A stretch of DNA of 64,000 bases from CANLBN01 sp965230205 (GTDB lineage: Bacteria; Pseudomonadota; Gammaproteobacteria; Pseudomonadales; Cellvibrionaceae): assembly GCA_965230205.1 (NCBI GenBank), contig OZ245996.1:434001-498000 (forward strand). The letters run 5' to 3'. The position numbers and the translations under genes were made by a program. Positions 1 to 8,589 of the stretch are shown in pieces. The notes below the pieces were generated by a model. It ran no database searches and was not told where the DNA came from. It saw only the letters and a program-made list of their open reading frames with translations. Within the stretch, counting starts at the first letter, position 1. Every line of letters begins with the position of its first letter.

Positions 1-981
1 ATAATTTAAATGGCGAACAACTCCACCTTCACCGAAATCATGTACCCCCCCCCTAATATCTGCAAACCATCCTGTATTGGCAAAAGCTCGGATTAATACA
101 CTGCCAAAGGCATAGCATGAATTACCCCAAAGTAAATCTTTATCGGGATTATCTATTCTTTCACAATAATTAAATTTTTCCTGGCGGGTGTTATCATCGT
201 CATATGGATGGCGCATTAACATATTAGGTAATGTCAAACCGACAAAACGTGTACTTTCATAGTCACGTAACTTATTCCACAAAAAGTATTCCTTTTGTTT
301 AAACACAGCCGATAAATCAAGCGGGTAACCCAACTCCCTCAAACTATCTAAACCAAATAAGGATGAGTCGACAGCCGTTATAAAGGGACAAAGTGCAGCC
401 GTCGAAATATCTGACATCTGTTTAATAACTTCGACATCATTAGTAGTAATGCCAGAACGAGGCCGATGTGTAACTGAGTAATCGCCCAAAATGACACCAA
501 AAGGCTCGCCACCAGGGGTGTCAAACTCATCGCTATAAATTCGCTTAAAGATATTGCTTTGATCGAATTCAATCGCACGCGTTAGATCTTTCCCTAATTC
601 TTTCCAACCGACATTAAGCACCTTTATCTTAATTGTGAGGTTTTCATCATAATCCGATTCAATATCGGTCAAATATTGTAGCCCGCGCCAAGACGCCTCC
701 AGTTTTTTAACGGATGAATGGTGCAATACTTCATCCAACTGACGATTAATCATTTTACTAATCGATAAGAATGCCTGCTGGGCGATAAACTGAAGTTGTT
801 CTTTAGAACGATCACGCATCGAAGCCATCGACTGACACAACCAGTCCCGGACATATCGATCAACGTCATAACTTCCATCGTTACTCAAGCATTGTTCAAG
901 TAAAGACTCAACACCAGACGCAACTGTATTGGTATCTTGTACAGACGATGTTTCTTGACTATATGATGCAATATCTAACAA
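1..981 (-). CDS. Second TssC-like T6SS sheath protein (ImpD-type), 3' end outside window
   Basis: This is the 5' part (about 327 codons) of a second large contractile-sheath protein; it runs off the left edge. Translation on the minus strand gives the TssC signature blocks DEFDTPGGEPFG, VILGDY, ALCPFITAV and NTGWFADIRG, clearly paralogous to the complete TssC encoded just upstream. No ATG opens the frame. The best start is TTG at 981-979, preceded by AAGGGA about 8 nt away. The first in-frame ATG would remove more than 50 residues. Paired TssC proteins are known from imp-type clusters (ImpC and ImpD). A role at the sheath end, or a specialised sheath function, is inference. It is transcribed after tssC with a 125-nt gap that holds a hairpin. 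Confidence 0.9.
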   Translation of the reverse strand, partial: MLDIASYSQETSSVQDTNTVASGVESLLEQCLSNDGSYDVDRYVRDWLCQSMASMRDRSKEQLQFIAQQAFLSISKMINRQLDEVLHHSSVKKLEASWRGLQYLTDIESDYDENLTIKIKVLNVGWKELGKDLTRAIEFDQSNIFKRIYSDEFDTPGGEPFGVILGDYSVTHRPRSGITTNDVEVIKQMSDISTAALCPFITAVDSSLFGLDSLRELGYPLDLSAVFKQKEYFLWNKLRDYESTRFVGLTLPNMLMRHPYDDDNTRQEKFNYCERIDNPDKDLLWGNSCYAFGSVLIRAFANTGWFADIRGGVHDFGEGGVVRHLNY

Positions 982-1057
982 GTTACCATTCCCTTAGAAA
1001 AAGTGATTCACTTTTATCTATTAAAAATCCAGAATTCTTCTTTATTCTTCAAAAATT

Positions 1058-1083
1058 GATACCGAGGCTAATGCCTCGATATC
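1058..1083 (-). other. Hairpin between tssC and the second tssC-like gene
   Basis: An 11-bp inverted repeat with one mismatch (core CCGAGGC, loop TAAT, GCCTCG) lies 24 nt past the tssC stop. No long T-run follows on the minus strand, so an RNA-processing or stability element that sets the ratio of the two sheath proteins is more likely than a full terminator. Function is inferred only. Confidence 0.45.
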
Positions 1084-1106
1084 AAATACTAACGGATGAG
1101 GATGAA

Positions 1107-2576
1107 TTACTTCATCTCAGGAATACGAGCAACCATACGCAATGAAGTTGTTAACTCTTCCATTTGCAACCATGGTCGCAACCAAGCAACAGCACTGTAT
1201 GAACCTGGGCTACCGGGAACTGGTTTAACTTCGATTTTCGCTTCACGTAAAGGATATTGTGCACGCATATCTTGGCCACCCTCTTCACTGGCATTAACAT
1301 AGTTGTTAATCCAGCGATTGAGCCATTGCTGCATATCTTCAGCTTCCATGAAACTACCAATCTTATCGCGAGCCATTACTTTCAAGTAATGCGCAATACG
1401 AGACGTTGCCATAATGTATGGTAACCGAGACGAAATAGCTGCATTTGCTGTTGCATCATGATTATCGTAGACATTAGGTTTTTGTGTTGTCTGGCCGCCA
1501 AAGAACACCGCGTAATCAGTATTCTTATAGTGGGAAAGTGGCATAAAACCAAGGCTACTTAATTCTGCTTCACGACGATCGGTAATAGCGATTTCAGTCG
1601 GACACTGCATATCAACATCACCATCATCTGTTGTGGTTAGATGAACGGGAAGATCATCAACACGGCCACCACCTTCAGCACCACGAATAGCAGTACACCA
1701 GCCATACTGAGCAAACGCATTAGTCATACGTGCACCCAACACATAAGCAGCACTAGACCAGCAATAGTTATGCGACTCTGGCTTGTCTATACCGGCAAAT
1801 TCTTCATAAGCAAACTCTTCAACCGGCTTTGAATCCTCTCCATAAGGTAGACGAGACAAAGTGCGCGGCATTGCCATAGTGACAAAACGCGAGTCTTCTG
1901 ACTCACGGAATGAACGCCATTTAACATACTCTGCAGAATCAAAAATCTTAGCCAAGTCACGAGGCTTAGAGAGTTCTGACCAATCGTCAAAACCGAAAAA
2001 ATCCGGGCTTGAGGCGGTTAAAAATGGGCAGAAAGCTGCTGCTGCAACATTCGACATATTGCTGAGCAGTTCTATATCGTCAGGATGATTTGAGAACTGA
2101 TAATCTCCAACTAAAGAACCATATGGCTCACCACCAGGAGAACCAAACTCATTTTCATAGAGCTTTTTGAATGTTTGACTCTGGTCAAATTCAACCGCTC
2201 TGGATAGGTCTTTAGCCAGCTCTTTTTTACTCGCATTAAACATTTTAAGTTTTAATGTTTTACTGGTTTCCGAGTTCATTATTAAATAATGAGCACCGCG
2301 CCAAGAACCTTCTAACTGCTGAAAACGCTCATGATGCATAACTTCACGTAACTGCTCACTAATGGCTGCATCAATTGCTGCAATGGCTTTTCTGAATGTT
2401 ACAGTCAAATTTTTATTCCAAGTAACCGTCCCTTTCATTGCCTCTTCAGTCAATGTTTTTAATAATTCCTGCGCTTCTTCAGTATCAGTCTGCTTTGTCG
2501 CTTGAATAGCTTGATCCAGAAGACTTAACGATTCAACTGATTCCGTACCTTGTACCTGCTCTACTGCTTCACTCAT
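1107..2576 (-). CDS. tssC: T6SS contractile sheath large subunit TssC
   Basis: Large subunit (489 aa) of the T6SS sheath, which polymerises with TssB around the Hcp tube in the cytoplasm. The usual family length is about 490 aa. Conserved blocks are visible: WRGAHYLI, DLSRAVEFDQSQTFKKLYE, EFGSPGGEPYG, LVGDYQF, FCPFLTASSPDFFGFDDW, and near the C-terminus AQYPLREAKIEVKPVPGSPG. The start is ATG with GAGGAGG about 6 nt upstream, lying in the end of tssB (2-nt gap), so the two are translationally coupled. It belongs to the leftward operon kinase-tssA-tssB-tssC-tssC2. Confidence 0.98.
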   Translation of the reverse strand: MSEAVEQVQGTESVESLSLLDQAIQATKQTDTEEAQELLKTLTEEAMKGTVTWNKNLTVTFRKAIAAIDAAISEQLREVMHHERFQQLEGSWRGAHYLIMNSETSKTLKLKMFNASKKELAKDLSRAVEFDQSQTFKKLYENEFGSPGGEPYGSLVGDYQFSNHPDDIELLSNMSNVAAAAFCPFLTASSPDFFGFDDWSELSKPRDLAKIFDSAEYVKWRSFRESEDSRFVTMAMPRTLSRLPYGEDSKPVEEFAYEEFAGIDKPESHNYCWSSAAYVLGARMTNAFAQYGWCTAIRGAEGGGRVDDLPVHLTTTDDGDVDMQCPTEIAITDRREAELSSLGFMPLSHYKNTDYAVFFGGQTTQKPNVYDNHDATANAAISSRLPYIMATSRIAHYLKVMARDKIGSFMEAEDMQQWLNRWINNYVNASEEGGQDMRAQYPLREAKIEVKPVPGSPGSYSAVAWLRPWLQMEELTTSLRMVARIPEMK

Positions 2577-2578
2577 GA

Positions 2579-3085
2579 TTAAGCCTCCTCTTTATCTGCA
2601 TCGACAGCTTTAGCTAATTCACTCAAATCTGCTTCGTTATTCAAAACACGCTCAAGAATATCTTCTAACTCTTCTGAACGGTCAGCTTTTGTTGACAAAT
2701 CACGTAATTTATTACGCGTCTCCAATAGTTTTTTCAATGGTTCAATTTGGTCAACAATCGCTGCTGGTTCGAAATCTTTCATTGATTCGAACTTCAAATC
2801 CACGGCGAACTCAGAGCCATCATCTTTTAATGTATTCTTAACTTTAATATTAAGGCCAGGAGTCATGCTTTTTAGCACTTCATCAAAATTATCACGGTCG
2901 ATTTGCACAAATCGGCGATCCTTCAGAGACTTCAAAGGCACTGTAGAATCCCCAGAAAAATCACCCATTACGCCAACAACAAATGGCAATTCTTTTTTAA
3001 GTGTTGCGCCTTCAGTTTCTACATCATAGCTAATGTGGACGCGCGGCTTACGAACGCGGTTAAGTTTTTTATGAATACTTTCCAT
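2579..3085 (-). CDS. tssB: T6SS contractile sheath small subunit TssB
   Basis: Small sheath subunit (168 aa, typical length) that forms the sheath protomer with TssC. Recognisable features are the N-terminal KLNRVRKPRVHISYDVET block, VGVMGDFSG, RRFVQIDRDNFDEVL, and the C-terminal LRDLSTKADRSEELE segment. The start ATG has GGAG 8 nt upstream. It sits between tssA (35-nt gap) and tssC (2-nt gap), the usual order. Confidence 0.98.
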   Translation of the reverse strand: MESIHKKLNRVRKPRVHISYDVETEGATLKKELPFVVGVMGDFSGDSTVPLKSLKDRRFVQIDRDNFDEVLKSMTPGLNIKVKNTLKDDGSEFAVDLKFESMKDFEPAAIVDQIEPLKKLLETRNKLRDLSTKADRSEELEDILERVLNNEADLSELAKAVDADKEEA

Positions 3086-3120
3086 AGGGTGGCTCCGTTA
3101 GTTAAAATTAATAATGTAAA

Positions 3121-4245
3121 TTATGCAGTTGTTTTGTCGGATTTAACTCCGTCAATACCCGACAAATGTTGATACTTTGTTCTCGCAGAGTCGTCGGGGA
3201 TTAACTCTTTGATAAGCTCAGTTAAAGGCAAACCACTCCATCGAATAGCCTGCTCTATAGAATAAGAAATAGGTGAATGCGGCTCAGAACGGCGAAAATA
3301 TGTCGCCACTTCACGCAATCGTTGAAGCGCATCTTCGCGATCTGCGATAGGCCCGTCCTCTGTATTGGCAACAGGTTTTTCCATACTCTTTTTTTCAACC
3401 TCTACGACAGATTTAGTTGTTGGTGCACTGCTTGAAAGTCGATCGCCAGCGATATACGAAAGAACTTTTTGACAATTATTTAAAGCCTCTAATATCTGTC
3501 CTGTCGGTAGAGGATCTTCTTTACTATATTCGTCAAGTACTTGCTGATACTTTTTATATTCATCAATTGCAAGGGCAATTTCAGCCTGCGTGCGTTGTAA
3601 AAAGTCAGTATCGGTATCAAGTAAGATCTCATCTAATTGAGCACGAGTAATACCATTTTGCTTAAACTTGGCCTCCCGCTTCTCTAAGTCAGTTGTCCTA
3701 TCAGCCTCTAAAACTTGCTCACACTGCCATACTGCCAAAGGCCCTGGCACATCACCTTGAGTAATGTGAATAGCTTTAATGGGATAAATCAATGCGCCTT
3801 CACTACCAAAACCATTCAAACCAGCTAAGGAAGATAATTGCGAAATAACACCATCCTCATCTGGTAGTGGGTAAAGCTGCTCCCCATACATTTCTATCAG
3901 CTGACGAGCCAGCGAAAACCCTCTAGCAACCCCCATAAAACCAAATTTTCGAACAAGCGCTTCGATATACCAAGCCACTAATTCGATATCTTTACTTTCA
4001 TGCTTCAGTACATGGGGCACTCGCTCTAAGATAAGCCCCCAATCACTAACATTTACTGGTGAACTATCACCTTCATTCTGAGCCGCTCGTTCGTTATTTC
4101 TCGCAGCAGTTCGAGCACTTCTTAACAACTGATAATTAGAATCAGGAGAAATATTTTCTCTCAGGTCACCGACAACAGGTTCATTTTCAGCTATAGGTTG
4201 CAACACCTCTAAAATTTCTGTCTCTGTAATACAATCAGACAACAC
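3121..4245 (-). CDS. tssA: T6SS baseplate/sheath assembly protein TssA
   Basis: TssA-family protein (374 aa) with an N-terminal ImpA_N-type domain (about residues 10-190: pattern around RSARTAARNNERAA, DWGLILE, KDIELVAWYIEALVRKFG, YPLPDEDG) and an alpha-helical C-terminal half. TssA primes baseplate and tail polymerisation; which TssA class this is cannot be told here. A GTG start at 4245 is preceded by AAGGA about 6 nt away. The C-terminus (EQAIRWSGLPLTELIKELI) is typical of the short class. It lies 16 nt after the kinase gene in the same operon. Confidence 0.93.
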   Translation of the reverse strand: MLSDCITETEILEVLQPIAENEPVVGDLRENISPDSNYQLLRSARTAARNNERAAQNEGDSSPVNVSDWGLILERVPHVLKHESKDIELVAWYIEALVRKFGFMGVARGFSLARQLIEMYGEQLYPLPDEDGVISQLSSLAGLNGFGSEGALIYPIKAIHITQGDVPGPLAVWQCEQVLEADRTTDLEKREAKFKQNGITRAQLDEILLDTDTDFLQRTQAEIALAIDEYKKYQQVLDEYSKEDPLPTGQILEALNNCQKVLSYIAGDRLSSSAPTTKSVVEVEKKSMEKPVANTEDGPIADREDALQRLREVATYFRRSEPHSPISYSIEQAIRWSGLPLTELIKELIPDDSARTKYQHLSGIDGVKSDKTTA

Positions 4246-4261
4246 TTTAATCCTTACTTCG

Positions 4262-6157
4262 TTACGTGAGTACTTTGGCCAAATCTGTCAACGATTTAGC
4301 TGATTTAGTTTGCTTTCTACTTTTGTGATATCGAATCTTCTCTTCAATTTTATTATTCAGTAAATTCATTGTTTTTTGAAAAGGAGAGTATTCTTTTGGC
4401 AAATGATACTGTTTTCTTAGATATACAAGACTATCTGCGTGCTTTTTAATATCTTTGTTAAGCCATGAGCGAGAGATCGATTGCTGCAAGCCAGCGAGCT
4501 TTTCATCTAAAAAATACATACCTGCAGCTTTTGGGAAATGCTGAATATCATACTTTCCCTGAGCGACATAAGCTGCCAAGCTTTTTGCATGTTTAACCAC
4601 ATCACCATCAATACGATTCCATGATTGCTTATATTTTGGAAGAACCGAAAAAACACTCTCGGCAAAATCACTTAGCTCAGCAATACTTTTCCAATCCTCA
4701 TCACGAATTGCCTTCTCTAACTGAGCCGTGTAGATGCTCGTATAGTTTTCATCAATTGCATCATCCACTTGTAAGTTAAGCACTGAAAACTTGCCTATTA
4801 TAGAGTTCAACTCACCAGCTTCTAAAAGCGTATATTGACCCCCATCAACGATATCAGATAGCTGAATAGTTAAACTATTGGCCAACATATTTTGTTCTTT
4901 AGCTATATTTTTTTTAAGGTCATGTAAGTCCTGCGCTTGCGGATAAAACACCAACAAATTTTCAACGGTTTGGCTGAACATATCAAACTGGGGAACACCA
5001 TCCTGCTCCAACAACTTACCTTCAATTTGTTTAACTGTAGGGATAACCGCATCAGCATACAGAGAAGCTAAAGCACCATGGCGCAAAATATCAGGGTATT
5101 GATTCAAGCTCGATAAGTATTGGTAACGCTTAAGAGGCACTTGCCGACGAATAGCCGAGACAGCCTCATCAACAGATTGTTGCTGCTGATAAGCATCCAG
5201 ATAAATAGCATGTTTTTCATGATGTGACGCTGTTGAATGCCAGATACTATAACCAATAAGCGATAATGCCAGTAGCCCGATACAAAAACATGTCGACAAA
5301 AATGGGATCAGTTTTGCCTTAACAAAACACCGATAGAAATAATCTATTGATTGAAATCGTTTTTGGTGGTCAGTCGCCAGCGCCCGCTTAAGAACTCGCC
5401 ACTGCCAGTAATTAACCAAGCCTGGCTTTTTCGCAGACTCAGCCGACACTCCCTCTTTTGAGACAGGAGACCGCCCTTCCAGCAATTCGTATAAGATACA
5501 GGCGACAGAAAACACATCATCGCTGCTTGTAGCAGGTTGGTCATTAATAACCTGAGGGCTAGAGTAATCGGGCGAATAACCAAAGAAATGGTCGTCACTA
5601 ATGGCGATAGCCGGCTTATCATTACTGCTGTCCTGCCGACAGTTAGCCAAGTCGATAAGCTTAACTTCATCATTATAGGTAATAATAATGTTGCTTGGCT
5701 TCACATCAGAATGAACAACACCCTGACTATGCAAATATTTAAGAACATCGACAATGGGTCTGATAACAGACAATGACTGGGAGTAATCAAACTTACTACG
5801 GCATAGCAAATTCTTTAAAGAATCGCCCCGCAAATATTCCATAACAATATATTCAGCGCCTTTATCTTTACCCACATCGTAAATTTTTATTAAATGTGGA
5901 TGCGCTAATTTCCTAGCAATAGCGACTTCTTTGACGGCAATTTCTTTCGTTGACTTAGAGCGCAAGAGGTTGTTATGAACACATTTCAATACAACAAGAG
6001 AAGAGCCGGCCAAAAGATCCCGTACAAGGTACAGCACACTAGTGCCGCCTTCAGCTAATTCTTTAACAACAGAGAAACGAGAAGAAAAGACAATAGACTT
6101 TTGCTTTTCTGAAGGTTCAGAACCTGAGGTTACTTCATGTAATTGTAATGTTTCCAT
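4262..6157 (-). CDS. PpkA-like membrane Ser/Thr protein kinase of the T6SS
   Basis: A 631-aa protein with an N-terminal Hanks-type kinase domain (about residues 28-270), one transmembrane helix (about 284-306) and a large C-terminal extracytoplasmic region of helical character. ATP-binding Lys58 (in VVLK), Asp151 in HSDVKPSN and Asp169 in LIDLA are present. The usual HRD Arg is Ser150 and DFG reads DLA, so it is a non-RD kinase with intact catalytic Asp residues. By family knowledge PpkA phosphorylates FHA or TssL-type targets to license firing, opposed by PppA, which is encoded in the facing operon. It is the first gene of the leftward T6SS operon. Its C-terminal region has no recognised sensor domain. 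Confidence 0.88.
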   Translation of the reverse strand: METLQLHEVTSGSEPSEKQKSIVFSSRFSVVKELAEGGTSVLYLVRDLLAGSSLVVLKCVHNNLLRSKSTKEIAVKEVAIARKLAHPHLIKIYDVGKDKGAEYIVMEYLRGDSLKNLLCRSKFDYSQSLSVIRPIVDVLKYLHSQGVVHSDVKPSNIIITYNDEVKLIDLANCRQDSSNDKPAIAISDDHFFGYSPDYSSPQVINDQPATSSDDVFSVACILYELLEGRSPVSKEGVSAESAKKPGLVNYWQWRVLKRALATDHQKRFQSIDYFYRCFVKAKLIPFLSTCFCIGLLALSLIGYSIWHSTASHHEKHAIYLDAYQQQQSVDEAVSAIRRQVPLKRYQYLSSLNQYPDILRHGALASLYADAVIPTVKQIEGKLLEQDGVPQFDMFSQTVENLLVFYPQAQDLHDLKKNIAKEQNMLANSLTIQLSDIVDGGQYTLLEAGELNSIIGKFSVLNLQVDDAIDENYTSIYTAQLEKAIRDEDWKSIAELSDFAESVFSVLPKYKQSWNRIDGDVVKHAKSLAAYVAQGKYDIQHFPKAAGMYFLDEKLAGLQQSISRSWLNKDIKKHADSLVYLRKQYHLPKEYSPFQKTMNLLNNKIEEKIRYHKSRKQTKSAKSLTDLAKVLT

Positions 6158-6694
6158 ACCTACAACATAACAATGGAGTGAATAAATTCGACAGAGATAG
6201 AAACGGACTTATAAGAGTTTATTCGTTTTGAATGATTACTACGCCAACAACTATTTTTATTCCCTGCCAGGCCAACTTGGAAGCGTCATTGTATCCGCAA
6301 CCAAATAGTTGGCAGATAATATACTAATCACTCAGTCTTTTTTTATGAACCCGATCACATATTGAAACTTAGCTCAAAAATAATCTCTACTTGGCGTTTA
6401 AAATTCCTTACAAAAAATTATTCCGTCATAATTTTTAAATAAGATGCAAAGCAATGTCACCAAAATCAACATAAGGTCAAAAAACTATCAACCTCGGAAA
6501 ATTTTAAACATGACACAGATCTCATTTTTTATGAGATGATGAATAAACTATTCTTTAATATGGTAGATTTCTGTACTATGCAGTGCTGCTATTAAAACAG
6601 TAGCCCTAGCAAAAAAATCAAGGAGCTATATCGTTAGCTTAACCATCGCTTGGAGCGATGAATATAAAGATGTGACAGGATTTCAAATAACATA
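6158..6694. promoter_or_regulatory. Divergent T6SS intergenic region (537 bp)
   Basis: An AT-rich space between the divergent kinase-tssABC and tagH-tssJKLM operons, which must hold both promoters. I saw no gene, tRNA or convincing sigma-54 -24/-12 element. The tagH start at 6695 has only a distant AGGA about 15 nt upstream. Promoter positions are not assigned. Confidence 0.5.
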
Positions 6695-7927
6695 ATGGAC
6701 ATTCGCTTTCAATACATTAAACAACCGAATTCCAACTCTAGCCCTCTAGAGGCAAGTGTTTCTTTCGAGAACCCTCATGTTGTTTTAATTGGTCGAGAAA
6801 CAAACTGCGATCTCACTTTAGCTTGCGAAGAGAAAATTATCTCTCGGCAACATGCTCGCATATCAAGAAGCAATAACGTATACGTACTTACTGATATTAG
6901 CGCCAACGGTACATTTATAAATAAACAAAGCAGCCCGATAGGTAACGGAAACTCTGTCATTATTAATGACAAAGATATCATCCGACTTGGTGATTATGCG
7001 CTTAAAATTTATCTAACAGATGCCTCAACCACTAAAAACCACCGGCCGCCTACCAATAATATTGCATTAATTAAAAAAACAGCTCCATCAAAAATTGAAA
7101 CTGCGGAAAAAAATCTCAAAAAACAAAAAAAACATTCAAATTCAACAAGTTATAACAAGAAAAGGGATGCTAACCATTCATCTCTTGGCAATATAAATGA
7201 GAGCTTCTCTCCACCTAACGTGACTATTCCGGAAAACTGGAATATGGATATAACCCCAGAGAAAAGCCAACAACAGTCGAACCTGCCTGATAAATTAAAA
7301 AAGTCCATTAACTTTGCAGAGCAAGAAACAAAATTATTAAAAAGCCTGCTCAAAGGTTTAGGGATTTCACAGAATCGCTCTGACACGCAATTAACCCCGG
7401 ACAATATGTTAACGCTAGGCCGGTGCTTAAGAGTATCGTTGACGGGCATGATTGAGCAACGCAACCATGTGGATAAGATCAAAGCAAAACTGTGCTTTGA
7501 TGATAAAAACATGTTAAAAGACCTCAACTACTCTTCTTTTGCAAATTTCGAAACAGCCGATGACTTTCTGAATGAAATGTTTGCAGCAGAGAGAACGACT
7601 CATTCAGAGTTTCCATTGGAAGTCATCAAATGCCAAAAAGAGATCGTAGAAGATCAGGATGTAATATATAGAAGCTTTAACAAAGCCATTGATTCTTTTC
7701 GAGAAGAACTATCGCCATTTGTGATAGAGCAAATGTTTCATGAAAAAAATAATAACCTTACTGAGAAATTGGTACCAAGCTTAGGGAAGTGGGAAACCTA
7801 TAAAAAGCAATGGAGTGAAAAATGTCTATCTTTCAAAAAAATTATTAAGAACAATTTTGAAACTAATATTAAAGAATTGCACACTAAAAGAATCGAAGAA
7901 CGCAAAGTAATCCAAAAGAAAGACTGA
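6695..7927 (+). CDS. tagH: T6SS FHA-domain protein (TagH/Fha type)
   Basis: A 410-aa cytoplasmic protein. Residues about 20-105 form a forkhead-associated domain with the signature IGRETNCDLTL, ISRQHARI, LTDISANGTFIN and IRLGDY, which binds phosphothreonine. A Lys/Ser/Asn-rich linker (about 110-190) follows. The C-terminal helical domain matches the TagH extension (pattern LLKGLGI, LGRCLRVSLTGMIEQRN). In the phosphorylation pathway known from H1-type and Agrobacterium systems, Fha reads the mark laid by PpkA. It opens the rightward operon and overlaps tssJ by one base (TGATG). The Shine-Dalgarno is weak. Confidence 0.93.
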   Translation: MDIRFQYIKQPNSNSSPLEASVSFENPHVVLIGRETNCDLTLACEEKIISRQHARISRSNNVYVLTDISANGTFINKQSSPIGNGNSVIINDKDIIRLGDYALKIYLTDASTTKNHRPPTNNIALIKKTAPSKIETAEKNLKKQKKHSNSTSYNKKRDANHSSLGNINESFSPPNVTIPENWNMDITPEKSQQQSNLPDKLKKSINFAEQETKLLKSLLKGLGISQNRSDTQLTPDNMLTLGRCLRVSLTGMIEQRNHVDKIKAKLCFDDKNMLKDLNYSSFANFETADDFLNEMFAAERTTHSEFPLEVIKCQKEIVEDQDVIYRSFNKAIDSFREELSPFVIEQMFHEKNNNLTEKLVPSLGKWETYKKQWSEKCLSFKKIIKNNFETNIKELHTKRIEERKVIQKKD

Positions 7928-8559
7928 TGAAAAAGAACTCTACCCTCTATATATGCCTTTTTATGGCCATACTGACTTCTATTACCGGCTGTACAACAAC
8001 AGCAAAAGTCTGGAAGCCCTATGACAATGTCACAATAGAATCGTCGAAAGAAATAAATCCCGACAGCAATGATCGAGCGTCACCGGTACAAGTAAAAATA
8101 TATGAACTAACCTCAAGGTCTACTTTCGACAACTTGGATTTTGACCGTGCATTTTATAATGCCAAAACACTGTTGAGTGACGAAATGGTATCGAGCGCTG
8201 AGTATACAATACAGCCCTCAGAGACAATCAAACACAAGATAAAGCTACAAAAAAATTCAAAATTTGTCGCTATCCTCGCTGGATTCATTGATATTGACAA
8301 TTCTCGCTGGAAGCATATCTACAAAGTGAAATCTCACGGCCACTATAACCACCATATTTCCATTTCGGGAAAGTCGATAATTGCTGGCAAAGTAAAAGAG
8401 GATACAGAAGAAAAGGATGATCTACAGGAAAACACAGAGCAAGATGAAGAAAAAAAGTCGCTAACACTTGATGACATCAAAGAAGGTGCAGAAAAAGGTG
8501 GTGACGCCATAGAAAAAGCAAGCAGTACCAAACAAAGTATCAATGGGCTTTTAAAATAA
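7927..8559 (+). CDS. tssJ: T6SS outer-membrane lipoprotein TssJ with long charged tail
   Basis: A 210-aa outer-membrane lipoprotein. The signal peptide ends in lipobox ITGC (Cys22), followed by the TssJ beta-sandwich (about 40-155; NDRASPVQVKIYEL, FDRAFY, IDIDNSRWK). TssJ anchors the TssJLM membrane complex by binding the periplasmic part of TssM. The tail from about residue 158 is unusual: very acidic (DTEEKDDLQENTEQDEEKK), then amphipathic. Many TssJ proteins end near the domain boundary. The gene is 1-nt overlapped with tagH and 30 nt before tssK. Confidence 0.93.
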   Translation: MKKNSTLYICLFMAILTSITGCTTTAKVWKPYDNVTIESSKEINPDSNDRASPVQVKIYELTSRSTFDNLDFDRAFYNAKTLLSDEMVSSAEYTIQPSETIKHKIKLQKNSKFVAILAGFIDIDNSRWKHIYKVKSHGHYNHHISISGKSIIAGKVKEDTEEKDDLQENTEQDEEKKSLTLDDIKEGAEKGGDAIEKASSTKQSINGLLK

Positions 8560-8589
8560 TAGTTTTTATTCGACAAATAGGATTTAAGT

